Source: Deinococcus aestuarii (GTDB taxonomy: Bacteria > Deinococcota > Deinococci > Deinococcales > Deinococcaceae). From it: a stretch of DNA of 61,017 bases. The translations under genes and the position numbers were made by a program. Position 1 is the first letter of the stretch. Every line of letters starts with the position of its first letter. Below are positions 37,253 to 46,165 of this stretch, in pieces. The notes beneath the pieces were generated by a model. The model searched no databases. It was not told the origin of the DNA and was given only the letters and a program-made list of their open reading frames with translations. The DNA is taken from NCBI RefSeq assembly GCF_018863415.1, contig NZ_JAHKSN010000028.1, forward strand, positions 1 to 61,017, given 5' to 3'.

Positions 37253-38557
37253 GTGTCGGCGACCCGCTGGACGGCGAGCCCGAATGGGCTGACCTGGACC
37301 TTCACGCTCCGGAACGGCGTGCGCTTTCACAACGGCCGCGCGCTGGAGGCGAGCGACGTGGTGTATTCCCTGGGCCGAATCAAGAACCCGGCCACGAAAT
37401 CCCCGCGCGGCGGCGACTTCGAACTCGTGAAGTCGGTGACCGCGCCCAGCAGGAACACGGTCGTCGTCACGCTCAGCAAGCCCTTTTCCCCGCTCCTGAG
37501 CAAACTCGCCTTCAGCCTGAACGTCATCGTGCCGAGGGAGGCGGCGGCCACGCTGAACACCAGGCCCGTCGGGACGTGTCCTTTCACCTTCGTGGAGGAC
37601 GTGCCGCAGACGCGCATGGTGCCGAGAAAAAACCCCACCTTCTGGGGCCGGGACGCGAGGGGCAACCGGCTCCCCTACCTGAACGGCATCACCTACACCT
37701 ACCTCCCCGACCCCACGGCGCGGGTCACGGCCCTGCGGACGAACACGGTCGACTGGATCGAGTACGTGCCCGCCACGGACATCAAGACGCTCCAGGCCAA
37801 CCCGCAGGTGAGCGTGCTGGGCGGGCCGAGCGCGAACTACCGGGCGCTGTTTTTCAATGTGGCGCAAAAGTTCCTCGACGACCCGCGGGTGCGCCGGGCC
37901 ATCTCCTACGCCGTCAACAACCAGGAGATCGTGGACGTGGCCCTGCTGGGCACGGGCGGGCTCCCCTCGCGCGGCACTCCGCTGCCGAACGGCAGCTACT
38001 ACGCCGCACCGGACGCCAGCTACGGCAAACCCGACCTGGAACGGGCCCGGGCCCTGCTGCGCGAGGCGGGCTACGGAAGCGGCTTCACGCTCGACCTCAA
38101 GGTCACGAGCACCTACGACTTCCTGCGCACGCCCGCCGAGATCATCCAAGCGCAGCTCGCGCCCCTGGGGATCAGGGTCAACATCACGGCGCTCGAGTGG
38201 AGCGTGTACCTGCCGGACATCCTGAAGAAAAACTACACGGCCACCATCCTGGGCGAGAGCGGACAGGGCGACCCGGACGATTACCTGTACACGCCGTTCG
38301 CGTCGGACAGCGGTGGGAACCTCACGAACTTCAAGGACGCCGGGCTGGACCGGCTGCTCGATCAGGGGCGACAGACCAGCGGGGCGGCGGCCAGAAAAGC
38401 CATCTACGCGCAGGTGCAGCGTCGGCTGGTCGACCTCAGCCCGATGGTCTTCCTGTACTCCAGCACCCAGTACGAGGCGGCGAGCCGCCGGGTGCAGGGG
38501 TACTAGCACTTCCCGAACACCAGCTACCTGGGCTTCAGAACCACCTGGCTCAGGTGA
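37253..38557 (+). pseudogene. ABC transporter substrate-binding protein (family 5), broken at both ends
   Basis: The frame encodes most of an oligopeptide/dipeptide-type binding protein (LTWTFTLRNGVRFHNGRALEASDVVYSLGRIK, PRKNPTFWG, LFFNVAQKFLDDPRVRRAISYAVNNQEIV, PDLERARALLREAGYGSGFTLDLK). The signal peptide and first roughly 70 residues are missing; homology starts abruptly at TRWTASPNG right after the cupin gene. At 38504-38506 a TAG interrupts the C-terminus; 16 further codons (HFPNTSYLGFRTTWLR) lead to the natural TGA at 38555-38557. A single G-to-T change (GAG to TAG) would explain the stop. It cannot function as an exported binding protein. Confidence 0.75.
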
Positions 38558-39410
38558 GGCCCGCCGCCGGGCGTTCTTCAGGTCTCCCCTCCTCACCCGC
38601 GATGTGCAGGAGCTGGCCCGGGTCGAGGGCCTCCCGCAGTCGCCGAACCTGCTCACCCAGCCGGCCGCCCGGTCCCCAGGGCTCCTCAATGTCGCTGACC
38701 TGGCCCGGGCCAGCGGCCTGCCACAGACCACCCTGAGGCGCCATGAGCCTGACGATTCCAGCCTCGGCCGGCAACCAGGGCAAACGGCTCTCACCAAGGC
38801 CCCGACAGTCAACTGGTGGTCACTGGGCTGAGCACCCACCTGCTGGGACAGGATGTCAGGGCGGTCGCCGAAGTCCCGGGCCGAGGCCCGCGCAGAGGCG
38901 ACACCCCTCTCCCAGGCACCTTTTGTCCAGTGGAATCCAGCGCCGAGCATCCCGTCGTCATCCCGCCGGCCGGTGAGCCTCGTCACTTCCGGCCAATCCG
39001 CCCGCGCGCCCTGGACCTGCTGAGGCTTCAGATCAGTCCCCGCGCAGGAGGTGTCCGGCGGGGCGGGTCGCCGCGCTCGATGCGCCGAAGTGGGAGGCGT
39101 TCTTCTGCCCGTCTCAAGCGGGAAGGGGTCGCGGACCCGGTAGACGAGACGCGGCGGCAGGTCAGGTCGGCCCATTCCGCTCCTTGAAGCTGTTCGACAA
39201 CACGGACCGTCGGCACTCGCCGCTGGGCCCCTCAGCCCCACCGGGTTCGAGCAGGCGTCGCGGGCCGCTCAACTCCCGGTCCACCGGGGCGGGTCAACTG
39301 TGCGAACAGCCTTCCCCGGTCTCCCCTCCCCTGCCGATGTCCCCCTTCCTTACAGGTCGGTCCACTGAGACCAGCACTTCCAGGACCCCAGAGCCGCCGG
39401 AACAAGCGGG
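38558..39410. other. Decayed stretch upstream of the replication origin
   Basis: A leftward frame at 38550-38783 ends with LGEQVRRLREALDPGQLLHIAGEE, which resembles the last helix of a GlcE/FAD-binding oxidase, but the evidence is thin. I recognise nothing else up to the AT-rich segment. Short open frames on both strands look random. Confidence 0.35.
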
Positions 39411-39470
39411 CGTGAATGATGAATCTCTTTGTTTGATTGTTTTACTACTTTGATACGAAACATCATCAGC
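39411..39470. other. AT-rich segment, candidate DNA-unwinding element
   Basis: This roughly 60-base stretch (with runs such as TTTGTTTGATTGTTTTACTACTTTG) is strikingly AT-rich for this window and lies directly beside the iterons. Iteron-type origins usually have such an unwinding element. I saw no clear DnaA box. The assignment is inference from position and composition. Confidence 0.5.
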
Positions 39471-39513
39471 GGGCGGGGCCGTCGTGTCCAGCACGGCGTT
39501 TTACCGGGATTTC

Positions 39514-39833
39514 CCCCCTTTCGTAACGGGAAAATCCCCCATTCATACCGGTATCGTTCCCCTTTTTCCCCCCATTCATGACGGGGTAATAGCTCCATTT
39601 CCCCCCATTCATAACGGTCCATTTCCCCCATTCGTAACGGGTCCATTTCCCCCATTCGTAACGGCTCAGGCCTCCCAAATCCCCCATTGATAACGGGACC
39701 CACACCCAGCTTCCCCCCATTCGCAACGGGGTGTGGAAGGAAACAGCACAAACGACGTTCTGGCGCGGACAAAAAGGCAAAATCCCCCATTCGGAACGGG
39801 GTGGGGTCCGCGCTCTTCCCCCATTCACAACGG
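39514..39833 (+). repeat. Ten 16-bp iterons: plasmid replication origin
   Basis: Direct repeats of consensus CCCCCATTCRTAACGG start at 39514, 39536, 39569, 39602, 39625, 39649, 39681, 39714, 39784 and 39818. Most copies differ at one or two positions. Start-to-start distances are 22, 33, 33, 23, 24, 32, 33, 70 and 34 bases, mostly two or three helical turns, so bound initiator would lie on one face of the DNA. The array ends about 50 bases before repA, and an inverted copy lies after repA (41220-41235). This is the typical organisation of an iteron-controlled origin that also regulates repA. Confidence 0.88.
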
Positions 39834-39883
39834 TGTGGCGAAGGACCCTGGTGGGGGCTACACTAAGACGTTCTGGAGGATGC

Positions 39884-41215
39884 GTGGTCAAGCAGCCCGA
39901 GCAGGAGATGATGCTTCGCGAGGACCTCAACGTGGGGCAACTCGGGCTGATCTCGATTCAGCGCAAGATCGCGCCGGACTACGCCTCCTGGAAGGTGGCC
40001 TTCGAACGGGCTGGGGTTCCGGGAGAGATCGAGTGCAACGGCGCGCAGAAGTATGGGGTGCCCCACGGCATCGACAACGACTCCTACCTGGCGTTGCAGG
40101 AGCTCTACATTGAACACGGTTGCCCGGAAGACGGGCGCTTCGGCTTCACGATGTACCGGTTGCTGCAAATGTGCGGGTTGGACGACAGCGGCGCCAACCG
40201 CCGGATGATGCGCGAGAGCCTGGAGCGGCTCAGTGCCACGCAGTACTGGATCAGCGGCGCCTGGCGCAGCCACGAGGACGACGACTGGGTTACGGCCGGG
40301 TTCCGGCTGATCGAGAAGCTGGTATTCACCCGGGCCCGCCGGGACACCGAGGGGGCCAAGCTGATCGCGGTCACCCTGCCGCGAGAACTCACGCGCAATA
40401 TCCGCAACGGGTATTTCAAACCCGTAAGCAGCACCCTGCTGCGGCAGCTCGGGCAGCCGGCGCGCGCCGCGTACCGGGTGCTCGACGCCTTGCGGCACGA
40501 TCCCGTCCAGCACCAGTCGCGCGCCGCGAGTTTCCAGATCAACCTGATGGAGCTCGCCCAGCGCTGCGGGATCGCCAGCGACAAGCCGGACAAGATTCGC
40601 CGCACGCTCGAGCCCATTCACGACGACCTCCTAGGCGCCAAGTACCTGCGCGAGGTCTCGATCACCGGGCGGGGAAAGAAACAGGTGGTGAGCTACGTGT
40701 TCGGGCAGGCCGTCCCGGAGCCCGATGCCGAACTCGTCGCGCTGCTCGTCGCCATGAGGGTACCCATCGTGGCGGCCAAGAAGGTGGCGCTCGACTATCC
40801 GGAGCACGTGCGTGACGGGGTCAGACAGGCGCGGGCGATCGTGGAGCGCGGCTACGCGCCGCAGAATTACGTCGGCTTCGTGCTCGACGTGGTGCGCTCG
40901 TATGGCAACGGCAAGTACGCGTGGCCCGAGGGCACCCAGGCGCCGAGGGTGGTGGAGGAGGGCCGCGAGCGCGCACAGGTGCGGGTCAGACAGGATATGC
41001 GGGCGCCGGATGAGGTCATGCGCGCGCCCTCCGCCGAGGACCTCGCGCGGACCCTCGCGTTTCTGCTGATGGGTGAGGGGGTGCGCAAGGAGGACCTCGC
41101 GCGCCTGCCGCTGGTCACCCTGCAAGACCTGCACGCCCGGTTGCTGGGCCGCCCTCAGGAAGACCGGGCGGAGACCGCCCGGCAGGTCAAGACCCTCCTG
41201 GACGCCCGCCCCTAG
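39884..41215 (+). CDS. repA: Replication initiator protein RepA
   Basis: The 443-residue protein starts at GTG 39884 (GGAGG four bases upstream; a TACACT -10-like box at 39859-39864). The sequence (REDLNVGQLGLISIQRKIAPDYASWKV, YGVPHGIDNDSYLALQELYIEHGCP, RLIEKLVFTRARR, LLRQLGQPARAAYRVLDALRH, ELAQRCGIASDKPDKIRRTLEPIHDDLL) matches the initiators of Deinococcus megaplasmids and secondary chromosomes as I know them; winged-helix modules that bind iterons are likely. An open frame back to 39731 translates iteron DNA and is not used. Flanking iterons on both sides indicate autoregulation. parA and parB follow on the same strand. Confidence 0.85.
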   Translation: MVKQPEQEMMLREDLNVGQLGLISIQRKIAPDYASWKVAFERAGVPGEIECNGAQKYGVPHGIDNDSYLALQELYIEHGCPEDGRFGFTMYRLLQMCGLDDSGANRRMMRESLERLSATQYWISGAWRSHEDDDWVTAGFRLIEKLVFTRARRDTEGAKLIAVTLPRELTRNIRNGYFKPVSSTLLRQLGQPARAAYRVLDALRHDPVQHQSRAASFQINLMELAQRCGIASDKPDKIRRTLEPIHDDLLGAKYLREVSITGRGKKQVVSYVFGQAVPEPDAELVALLVAMRVPIVAAKKVALDYPEHVRDGVRQARAIVERGYAPQNYVGFVLDVVRSYGNGKYAWPEGTQAPRVVEEGRERAQVRVRQDMRAPDEVMRAPSAEDLARTLAFLLMGEGVRKEDLARLPLVTLQDLHARLLGRPQEDRAETARQVKTLLDARP

Positions 41216-41219
41216 CCTG

Positions 41220-41235
41220 CCGTTACGAATGGGGG
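41220..41235 (-). repeat. Inverted iteron between repA and parA
   Basis: CCGTTACGAATGGGGG is the exact reverse complement of the iteron CCCCCATTCGTAACGG. It lies 5 bases after the repA stop and about 30 bases before the parA promoter box, so RepA bound here could influence parA expression or copy-number coupling. Confidence 0.85.
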
Positions 41236-41280
41236 AAGGCCCGCGGGACCGACTCCCGGCGGGGTAGCATGGCCCCAGCT

Positions 41281-42090
41281 ATGAAGGTCATCACGTTTTT
41301 CAACCATGCGGGCGGCGTGGGCAAGACCAGCAGCGTGCGCGACATCGGGTTCACGCTGGCTCAGCTCGGCCACCGCGTGCTCCTGATCGACGCTGACCCG
41401 CAGGCCAACCTCACCGACTGGCTGGGTGTGCGCAGGATCGACCGGGATGGCGTCTCCCGTGACGTCGAACTTGGCGACACGCTGTACCCGGCCGTGCTCG
41501 GGGACGACGATGCGGAGTACGCGTTGCCCGAACCCGTGCGTGCGCACGGTCTCGACCTGATCCCCGGCCACCTGGACGTCGCCACCATCGAGCCGGTCTT
41601 GCCGGGGCAGTTGATGGGCGTGCTGCGCCTCAAGGAGGCCCTGCGATCCCTGACGGGACGGTACGACTTCGTGCTGATCGATCCACCCCCGAGCCTGGGT
41701 CAGCTCAGCGCGCTCGCGGTGATCGCCGCCCGCTACGTGGTGGTGCCGGTCCCCGCGAGCGGCAAGGGGCTCAAGGGCCTCCAGACGGTGGTCCAGATGC
41801 TGGCGCGCTTCCGCAAGGCCAACCCGGAGCTGACCCTCGCCATGATCCTGGTGACGCAGTACAACGACACGACCAACCACAGCCGGGAGAGCCTGGCTCA
41901 ACTGCGGGCGGGCTTCGGCCACCTCGCGCCCATCAGCGCGCCCCTGGCGTATCGGCCCGCCCTGTACCCGGATTCGCAACTGCACGGGGAGCCGCTGCCC
42001 GCCTACTCCCACCGCAGCCCGGCGGTGGGGGAAATCATGCTGGCGACCGAACAACTCCTCGCGGCCCTGGGGGTGAGCGCCCATGCCTAG
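41281..42090 (+). CDS. parA: ParA-family partition ATPase
   Basis: The 269-residue ATPase has the deviant Walker A motif NHAGGVGKTSS, LIDADPQANLT and FVLIDPPPSLGQLSALAVIAA. It moves replicon copies apart with ParB bound at parS. I prefer ATG 41281; an in-frame ATG at 41269 overlaps a TAGCAT -10-like box (41265-41270), and no Shine-Dalgarno precedes 41281, so the message may be leaderless or nearly so. Its end overlaps parB by 8 bases. This is the type Ia/Soj-like arrangement (ParA without an N-terminal HTH). Confidence 0.92.
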   Translation: MKVITFFNHAGGVGKTSSVRDIGFTLAQLGHRVLLIDADPQANLTDWLGVRRIDRDGVSRDVELGDTLYPAVLGDDDAEYALPEPVRAHGLDLIPGHLDVATIEPVLPGQLMGVLRLKEALRSLTGRYDFVLIDPPPSLGQLSALAVIAARYVVVPVPASGKGLKGLQTVVQMLARFRKANPELTLAMILVTQYNDTTNHSRESLAQLRAGFGHLAPISAPLAYRPALYPDSQLHGEPLPAYSHRSPAVGEIMLATEQLLAALGVSAHA

Positions 42091-42973
42091 GACCGCCAGG
42101 AGGAGCCGGGCCGACGCCTTCGGCTCGCTGCTCGGCGCGGTGGAGGACCGGTCGCCCGCCGTGCAGCCGGTCGCCCTGGACTGGATCACCCTGCGCTCCG
42201 GCCAACCGCGACGCTTCTTCGATGAGACGTCGCTGGCCTCCCTGGCACAGAGCGTGCGTGAACAGGGAGTCCTCCAGCCGGTGCTGCTGCGCGAGGTGGA
42301 CGGGGCGTACGAGTTGATTGCGGGGGAACGGCGGGTCCGCGCCGCCCGGCTGGCGGGGTTGACCGAGATCCCCGCGACCGTGCGGCAGGTCTCGGACGAG
42401 GAAGCCGACCTGATGGCGGCGTTGGAGAACTTGCAGCGGGAAGACCTCAATCCGCTGGATGAGGTCGAGGCGACCCTCACCATCGTTTCACGACAGCTCG
42501 GGGTCACGGTGGATGGAGTCTTGCCCCTGCTGCACGCCCAGCGCCGGGCGCCCCAGCCCGAGGTGGTGGCGCAACTGGACCAGGTCTTCGCGCGGCTCGG
42601 CCGGAGTTCCTGGCGCTCCTTCGCCTCCAACAAGGCGGGCGTGCTCCGTTTTCCCGCGGAGCTGCTCGACCTGATGCGGCAGGGGAAGTTGGAGTACACC
42701 CGGGCGGCGGCGCTGGCCCGTCTCAAGGACCGGCAGCTTCGCGAGACCCTTACACAGCGGACCCTGGATGAGGACCTCGGTGTCCGTGAAATCACCGCCG
42801 CCGCGCGACCAGCCCCCGTAGAAAAGGACCAGCTTGACCGCGTGCGGAGCCTGCTCGATCAGCGGACGATGGCCCGCCTCGGCGAGGAGCAACGCAACCA
42901 GGTGCGGCACCTGCTCTCCGAACTGGAGGGGGTGTTCACTGGACAACAGGGCAAAAAGGCGAGGCGCTCTTAA
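42083..42973 (+). CDS. parB: ParB-family centromere-binding protein
   Basis: The 296-residue protein has the ParB N-terminal CTP-binding domain (QPRRFFDETSLASLAQSVREQGVLQPVLLREVDGAYELIAGERRVRAARLAGL, with the GERRxRA motif), ALENLQREDLNPLDEVEA, a central helix-turn-helix region (residues about 130-200) and a C-terminal dimerisation part. It is translationally coupled to parA. Its stop codon TAA (42971-42973) lies inside an 18-bp perfect palindrome that may be its binding site. Confidence 0.92.
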   Translation: MPRTARRSRADAFGSLLGAVEDRSPAVQPVALDWITLRSGQPRRFFDETSLASLAQSVREQGVLQPVLLREVDGAYELIAGERRVRAARLAGLTEIPATVRQVSDEEADLMAALENLQREDLNPLDEVEATLTIVSRQLGVTVDGVLPLLHAQRRAPQPEVVAQLDQVFARLGRSSWRSFASNKAGVLRFPAELLDLMRQGKLEYTRAAALARLKDRQLRETLTQRTLDEDLGVREITAAARPAPVEKDQLDRVRSLLDQRTMARLGEEQRNQVRHLLSELEGVFTGQQGKKARRS

Positions 42974-42983
42974 CGTTAAGAGC
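42966..42983. promoter_or_regulatory. Perfect 18-bp palindrome, candidate parS
   Basis: GCTCTTAACGTTAAGAGC is a perfect palindrome spanning the end of parB. Its TTAACGTTAA core is AT-rich, which argues against a rho-independent terminator. ParB sites are commonly palindromes of 14-16 bp near parAB. I saw no second copy in the window. Confidence 0.5.
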
Positions 42984-42984
42984 A

Positions 42985-43277
42985 ACGGGGAGGTGCGGCC
43001 GTTCGGGGCGGTAGCGCCCCTGCTGGTCCGTCCGGGCGAGGACACTCATGTCGAAGTCCCCGCAGCGTTGCGCACCACGCCCGTCATGATCCACGGCGTG
43101 GGCTTGGCCGGAGCAGGGGCGGACTGCGCCGCGGCAAGGGGCGGGAGGACGAGGAGGGTGAGGGCCGGGGAGGATGGCCTGAAGCGAGGGGCAACGGGCA
43201 TCCAGACCTCCGGAGCCGACCGCTTCCGCTCCCGGCCCCGCGTCTGCTCCCTTCACCGAGACCCCAAGGAGCCCAGG
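42985..43277. other. Unassigned stretch between parB and the Usp relic
   Basis: A rightward frame reads VRPFGAVAPLLVRPGEDTHVEVPAAL, which looks protein-like but lacks a start and matches nothing I know. It is probably a gene scrap. The AAGGA site for the next frame is at 43266-43270. Confidence 0.35.
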
Positions 43278-43741
43278 ATGTTCGGGCGTATGTTGGTGCC
43301 GCTGGATTTCTCGACCCCGCCACCCACGTCCTCGACACGGCCCGCACCCACTTCCCGGGGGCCCACCGCCACCTGCCGTACGTGGCGGACTCCCGCCGTG
43401 ACTCCGCCGCCAGCGCCCGCGACCTGCTCGACTCGGGCCGTCCAGCACACAGCGGCGCCGACCTCGCCCGGGATGAGCTGGAACGCCACCTGGAGGCGAA
43501 CGAAACCAGGCAGGTGGTGACCGGTGTGCCCGCCGAAGAAATTCTGGGGGCGGACCTGATCGTGATGGGGACGCACGGGCGGCGTGGCCTGGCACACCTG
43601 GTGCTGGGCTCGGTGGCGGAGGCGGTCGTGCGCGGGGCGACGGTGCCGGTCATGACGGTGCGGGTGGTGCAGGCCACCGCGAGGACCGAGGAGCCGACCG
43701 AGCGCACCCTGCCCCTGCAACCGTCCCCCAGTGGCGGGTGA
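43278..43741 (+). pseudogene. Universal stress protein (UspA), frameshifted
   Basis: The start MFGRMLVPLDFS (43278 onwards) is a typical Usp first strand. The rest of the protein (HVLDTARTHFPGAHRHLPYVADSRR, EILGADLIVMGTHGRRGLAHLVLGSVAEAVVRGATVPVMTVRVVQ) continues in another frame from about 43316. The nucleotide-binding G-2x-G-9x-G(S) motif is intact in the second part. One small indel near 43310-43320 separates the two frames, so the gene is broken unless the base count is wrong. Confidence 0.7.
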
Positions 43742-43964
43742 ACCCTGGACACGCTCGATGGGCTTCTGGGCGCCGCAGCCCAGGGCACGCCGTCCGCCTC
43801 CCCCGGGGCGAGTCCTTAAAGGGGCCACCCGCGGGCTCCGTGCGCCCTCGGAGGTATTCCCTATCCTGACGGCGTGATGGGAGACGGTCCCGCCAGGCGT
43901 TCCCCTTGGGATGGACCGGGCTGGGCTGGCCCGCCGACGTCCGGCTCAGCGCATGACCAGCACC

Positions 43965-44400
43965 GGGGCTCTTTTCGGCGCGCCCTGCGGGTCTTGCGCG
44001 AGGCTTGCGCGCGGAGCCCCTGACCCAGCCGCTTCCACGCGAGTGCGACCGCTATCGCCTGCATGGGCGCTCGCTCGTGCGGGTCGATGTCGCAGACGTC
44101 CTGGAGGCCTCTGACCCACCCCGCCCTTTGCGTCCTGGCCGGGCCCTGGCGACGACCTGACCTTCCTGCCGGGGGTGCGCGGCGAGTGGGCGCAGGGGGT
44201 GTGGGTGGGCGGCTGGACGACAGGTCGAGGCGGCCTCGCCGGGGGAGGCGCTGGCCCACCACCGGCGCGCCCTGCGGCTCGATCCGCCGTCCGAGGAGGC
44301 CCATCAGGCGGTTATCGCCCTGTGCCGGAGATTGGGCGACGGGCCTGGGGTCCACGCCGCCCTGCGCGACTACCGGCAGGCCTTGGGCTCATCCGCGGCC
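43965..44400 (+). pseudogene. SARP/BTAD-family regulator, heavily decayed
   Basis: Pieces in different frames follow the order of a SARP-like activator: ALRVLREACARSP, CDRYRLHGRSLVRVDVADVLEA, LPGVRGEWAQGVW and EALAHHRRALRLDPPSEEAHQAVIALCRRLGDGPGVHAALRDYRQAL. The last is the TPR-like bacterial transcriptional activation domain. At least two frameshifts and a stop interrupt it. No intact regulator can be made. Confidence 0.6.
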
Positions 44401-45217
44401 CAGCCCACCTCAAGGTTCACCGACGGACCCCGGCGCCGGATGCAGGCCAGCTTCGAGAAGGGACAGACGCTCGGCAAGACGCGGGCACAGACCGCCCGGG
44501 GGAAGGGCGCAGGCACGAAGGCCACCCCCAGCACTCGGAAGACCACCCGCCGCAAGTCACCCTCTCCCCTCCCCGTTCGAACTCGCCGACCTGCTTCATG
44601 CCGCGTACCGTCAGGACCAGGGCGGGGGCCGGTTAGCCCTGACCTCCCCACCCGGACGAAGCGGGCGGACGACCTCGGCTGTCACGATGAGACCCGCGCG
44701 GAGGTGCTGGGGGTGTGGCGGCAGCGGCTCGCATGGAACCCGGGGGGGGACCCCGAGCACCCCGAAAACGGGCTGGACGCAGAGTTCGTCGAGCCTTTCC
44801 CGAGGTGACGAGGCCGTCCCCGGCCACCTGGCGCCCCCTCCCCTGTTGCCAGAGGTCCTTGGCAGAAAGACTCCCCGGCGGGATGGGGGCCAAGCCCAGG
44901 AGGCTAAATCGGAGCAGGAGGAACCCCCAAGGTCTGGGAGAACGAGCGGCGCAGATGAGTGGACCCTGACGGTCACCATCACCCTGTCGTGCCCCCCATC
45001 CTTATCCCTGTCGCGTGGCCGTCCCGGTGCGGAATCACCGCGGGCATGGTCGCCAAGTTGGACTGGAGCGGCCACGTAAGCTGCCTTGTCTCCAATTCCC
45101 CCGAGGGAGGGGCGTGTTACGCTGCTCCTGTCACCGGGCGGCGCATTCACGACGTCGGGGCCACCCGGGTGACGGCCTGCGTTGGAGCGTTCCGGCGTCG
45201 AAAAGGAAGGGCGCGCC
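44401..45217. other. Relic-rich spacer before the rhodanese gene
   Basis: Short protein-like pieces occur (for example FELADLLHAAYRQDQGGG near 44580 and ETRAEVLGVWRQRLAWNPGG near 44690), but none can be assigned. No complete gene was found. The rhodanese ribosome site is at about 45203-45210. Confidence 0.4.
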
Positions 45218-45610
45218 ATGAAAACCGCAGCTCAACTGGTGCAGGAGGCCAAGCAACGTGTCCAGAGCCTGACGGCCGCCGAGGTCGCGGCCGAACTTGA
45301 GCGGGGGCAGGTGGTGCTGGTGGATCTGCGCGAGCCCGGGGAGCAGGAGCAGACGGGCGTGATTCCCGGGGCGGTCAGCGCGCCGCGCGGCATGCTGGAG
45401 TTCTGGGCCGACCCGACCAGCCCGTACCACCGTCAAGAGTTTGACCCGTCCCGGCGGATGATCCTGCATTGTGCGTCCGGTGGCCGCTCCGCCCTGGCGG
45501 CGGACCTGCTCCAACAGATGGGGTACACCGATGTGGCGCACCTGGACGGTGGGATCAAGGCGTGGACGGCAGCAGGTCTCCCCGTTCAGGTGCGCGGCGG
45601 GCAACCTTAG
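45218..45610 (+). CDS. Single-domain rhodanese
   Basis: The 130-residue cytoplasmic protein has one rhodanese domain: VVLVDLREPGEQEQTGVIPGAVSAPRGMLEFWADP and the active-site loop ILHCASGGRSALAADLLQQMGYTDVAHLDGGIKAWTAAGLPV with the catalytic Cys. It transfers sulfane sulfur and could act in sulfide or thiosulfate metabolism together with the CstB-like system at 8624, although they are far apart. ATG 45218 has a strong AAGGAAGG site. Its stop directly abuts a serine-recombinase fragment. Confidence 0.87.
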   Translation: MKTAAQLVQEAKQRVQSLTAAEVAAELERGQVVLVDLREPGEQEQTGVIPGAVSAPRGMLEFWADPTSPYHRQEFDPSRRMILHCASGGRSALAADLLQQMGYTDVAHLDGGIKAWTAAGLPVQVRGGQP

Positions 45611-45780
45611 TCGAGGCCTGCGGCAAGGTGGCGGGGGACATCCGCCCGATGCGGCGGGGCGGGAACTCCCTGCGGGCGGTGGCCCAGACCCTCCGCGAGG
45701 AGGGCCACCGCACCCGGCCGGGTCAGGCGTGGACGGCCGTGCAGGTGAGGAACGTGCTCAGGCGTGCGGACCTTTTGCGG
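45611..45780 (+). pseudogene. Serine recombinase C-terminal fragment
   Basis: The frame GDIRPMRRGGNSLRAVAQTLREEGHRTRPGQAWTAVQVRNVLRRAD matches the recombinase helix-turn-helix region that follows the catalytic domain of resolvase-type proteins. The catalytic domain is missing and the frame loses meaning after about 45780. It directly abuts the rhodanese stop codon, a sign of a rearrangement junction. The following 45781-46165 shows nothing recognisable. Confidence 0.5.
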
Positions 45781-46165
45781 CCAGACGCGGGACGAAGGAC
45801 AGGTCGCAAAAAGGAGGCTGGTTGGCCCGGCCCGGGGCGGTCATGCCACCGACCGGGCGCCTGCCCCGTCCGCCTCCCCTGAGGGCGAATCCTTCCATCT
45901 CGCGTCACGAGAGGCCGAGCCCACGGACGTCGAACCTCTCACTGGCCTGCTCAGACAGCATCTGGATCATCGGGTCGGCCAGCCGTTGTGCTCAACGTCC
46001 GAAGGAGGTGAAGCCCTCCCACCCTCCACCGCCAGCGCGACGACAGGTCCCGTTGACACGGCCACGACCGGCGCGCAGGCAAGCTCACCCCGAACCTGGG
46101 CCGGTCCCCTCGCCCGGGCTGACGCTTGACGGGAGAAGGGCGGGGGGCGAAGAGTGAACCTCGAC

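Noticed and set aside
39484..39690. Plus-strand open frame through the iterons
   Set aside because: It only translates the 16-bp repeats into repeated PPFVTG-like words and has no start signal.
39514..39833. Repeat array considered as a CRISPR
   Set aside because: Repeats are 16 bp with gaps of about 6-18 bp in most places, non-unique spacing, no cas genes, and repA follows; this is an iteron origin.
44063..45079. Single 338-codon plus-strand gene
   Set aside because: Only short pieces look protein-like, in varying frames; the SARP-like piece at 44233-44400 is in a different register, so it is not one gene.
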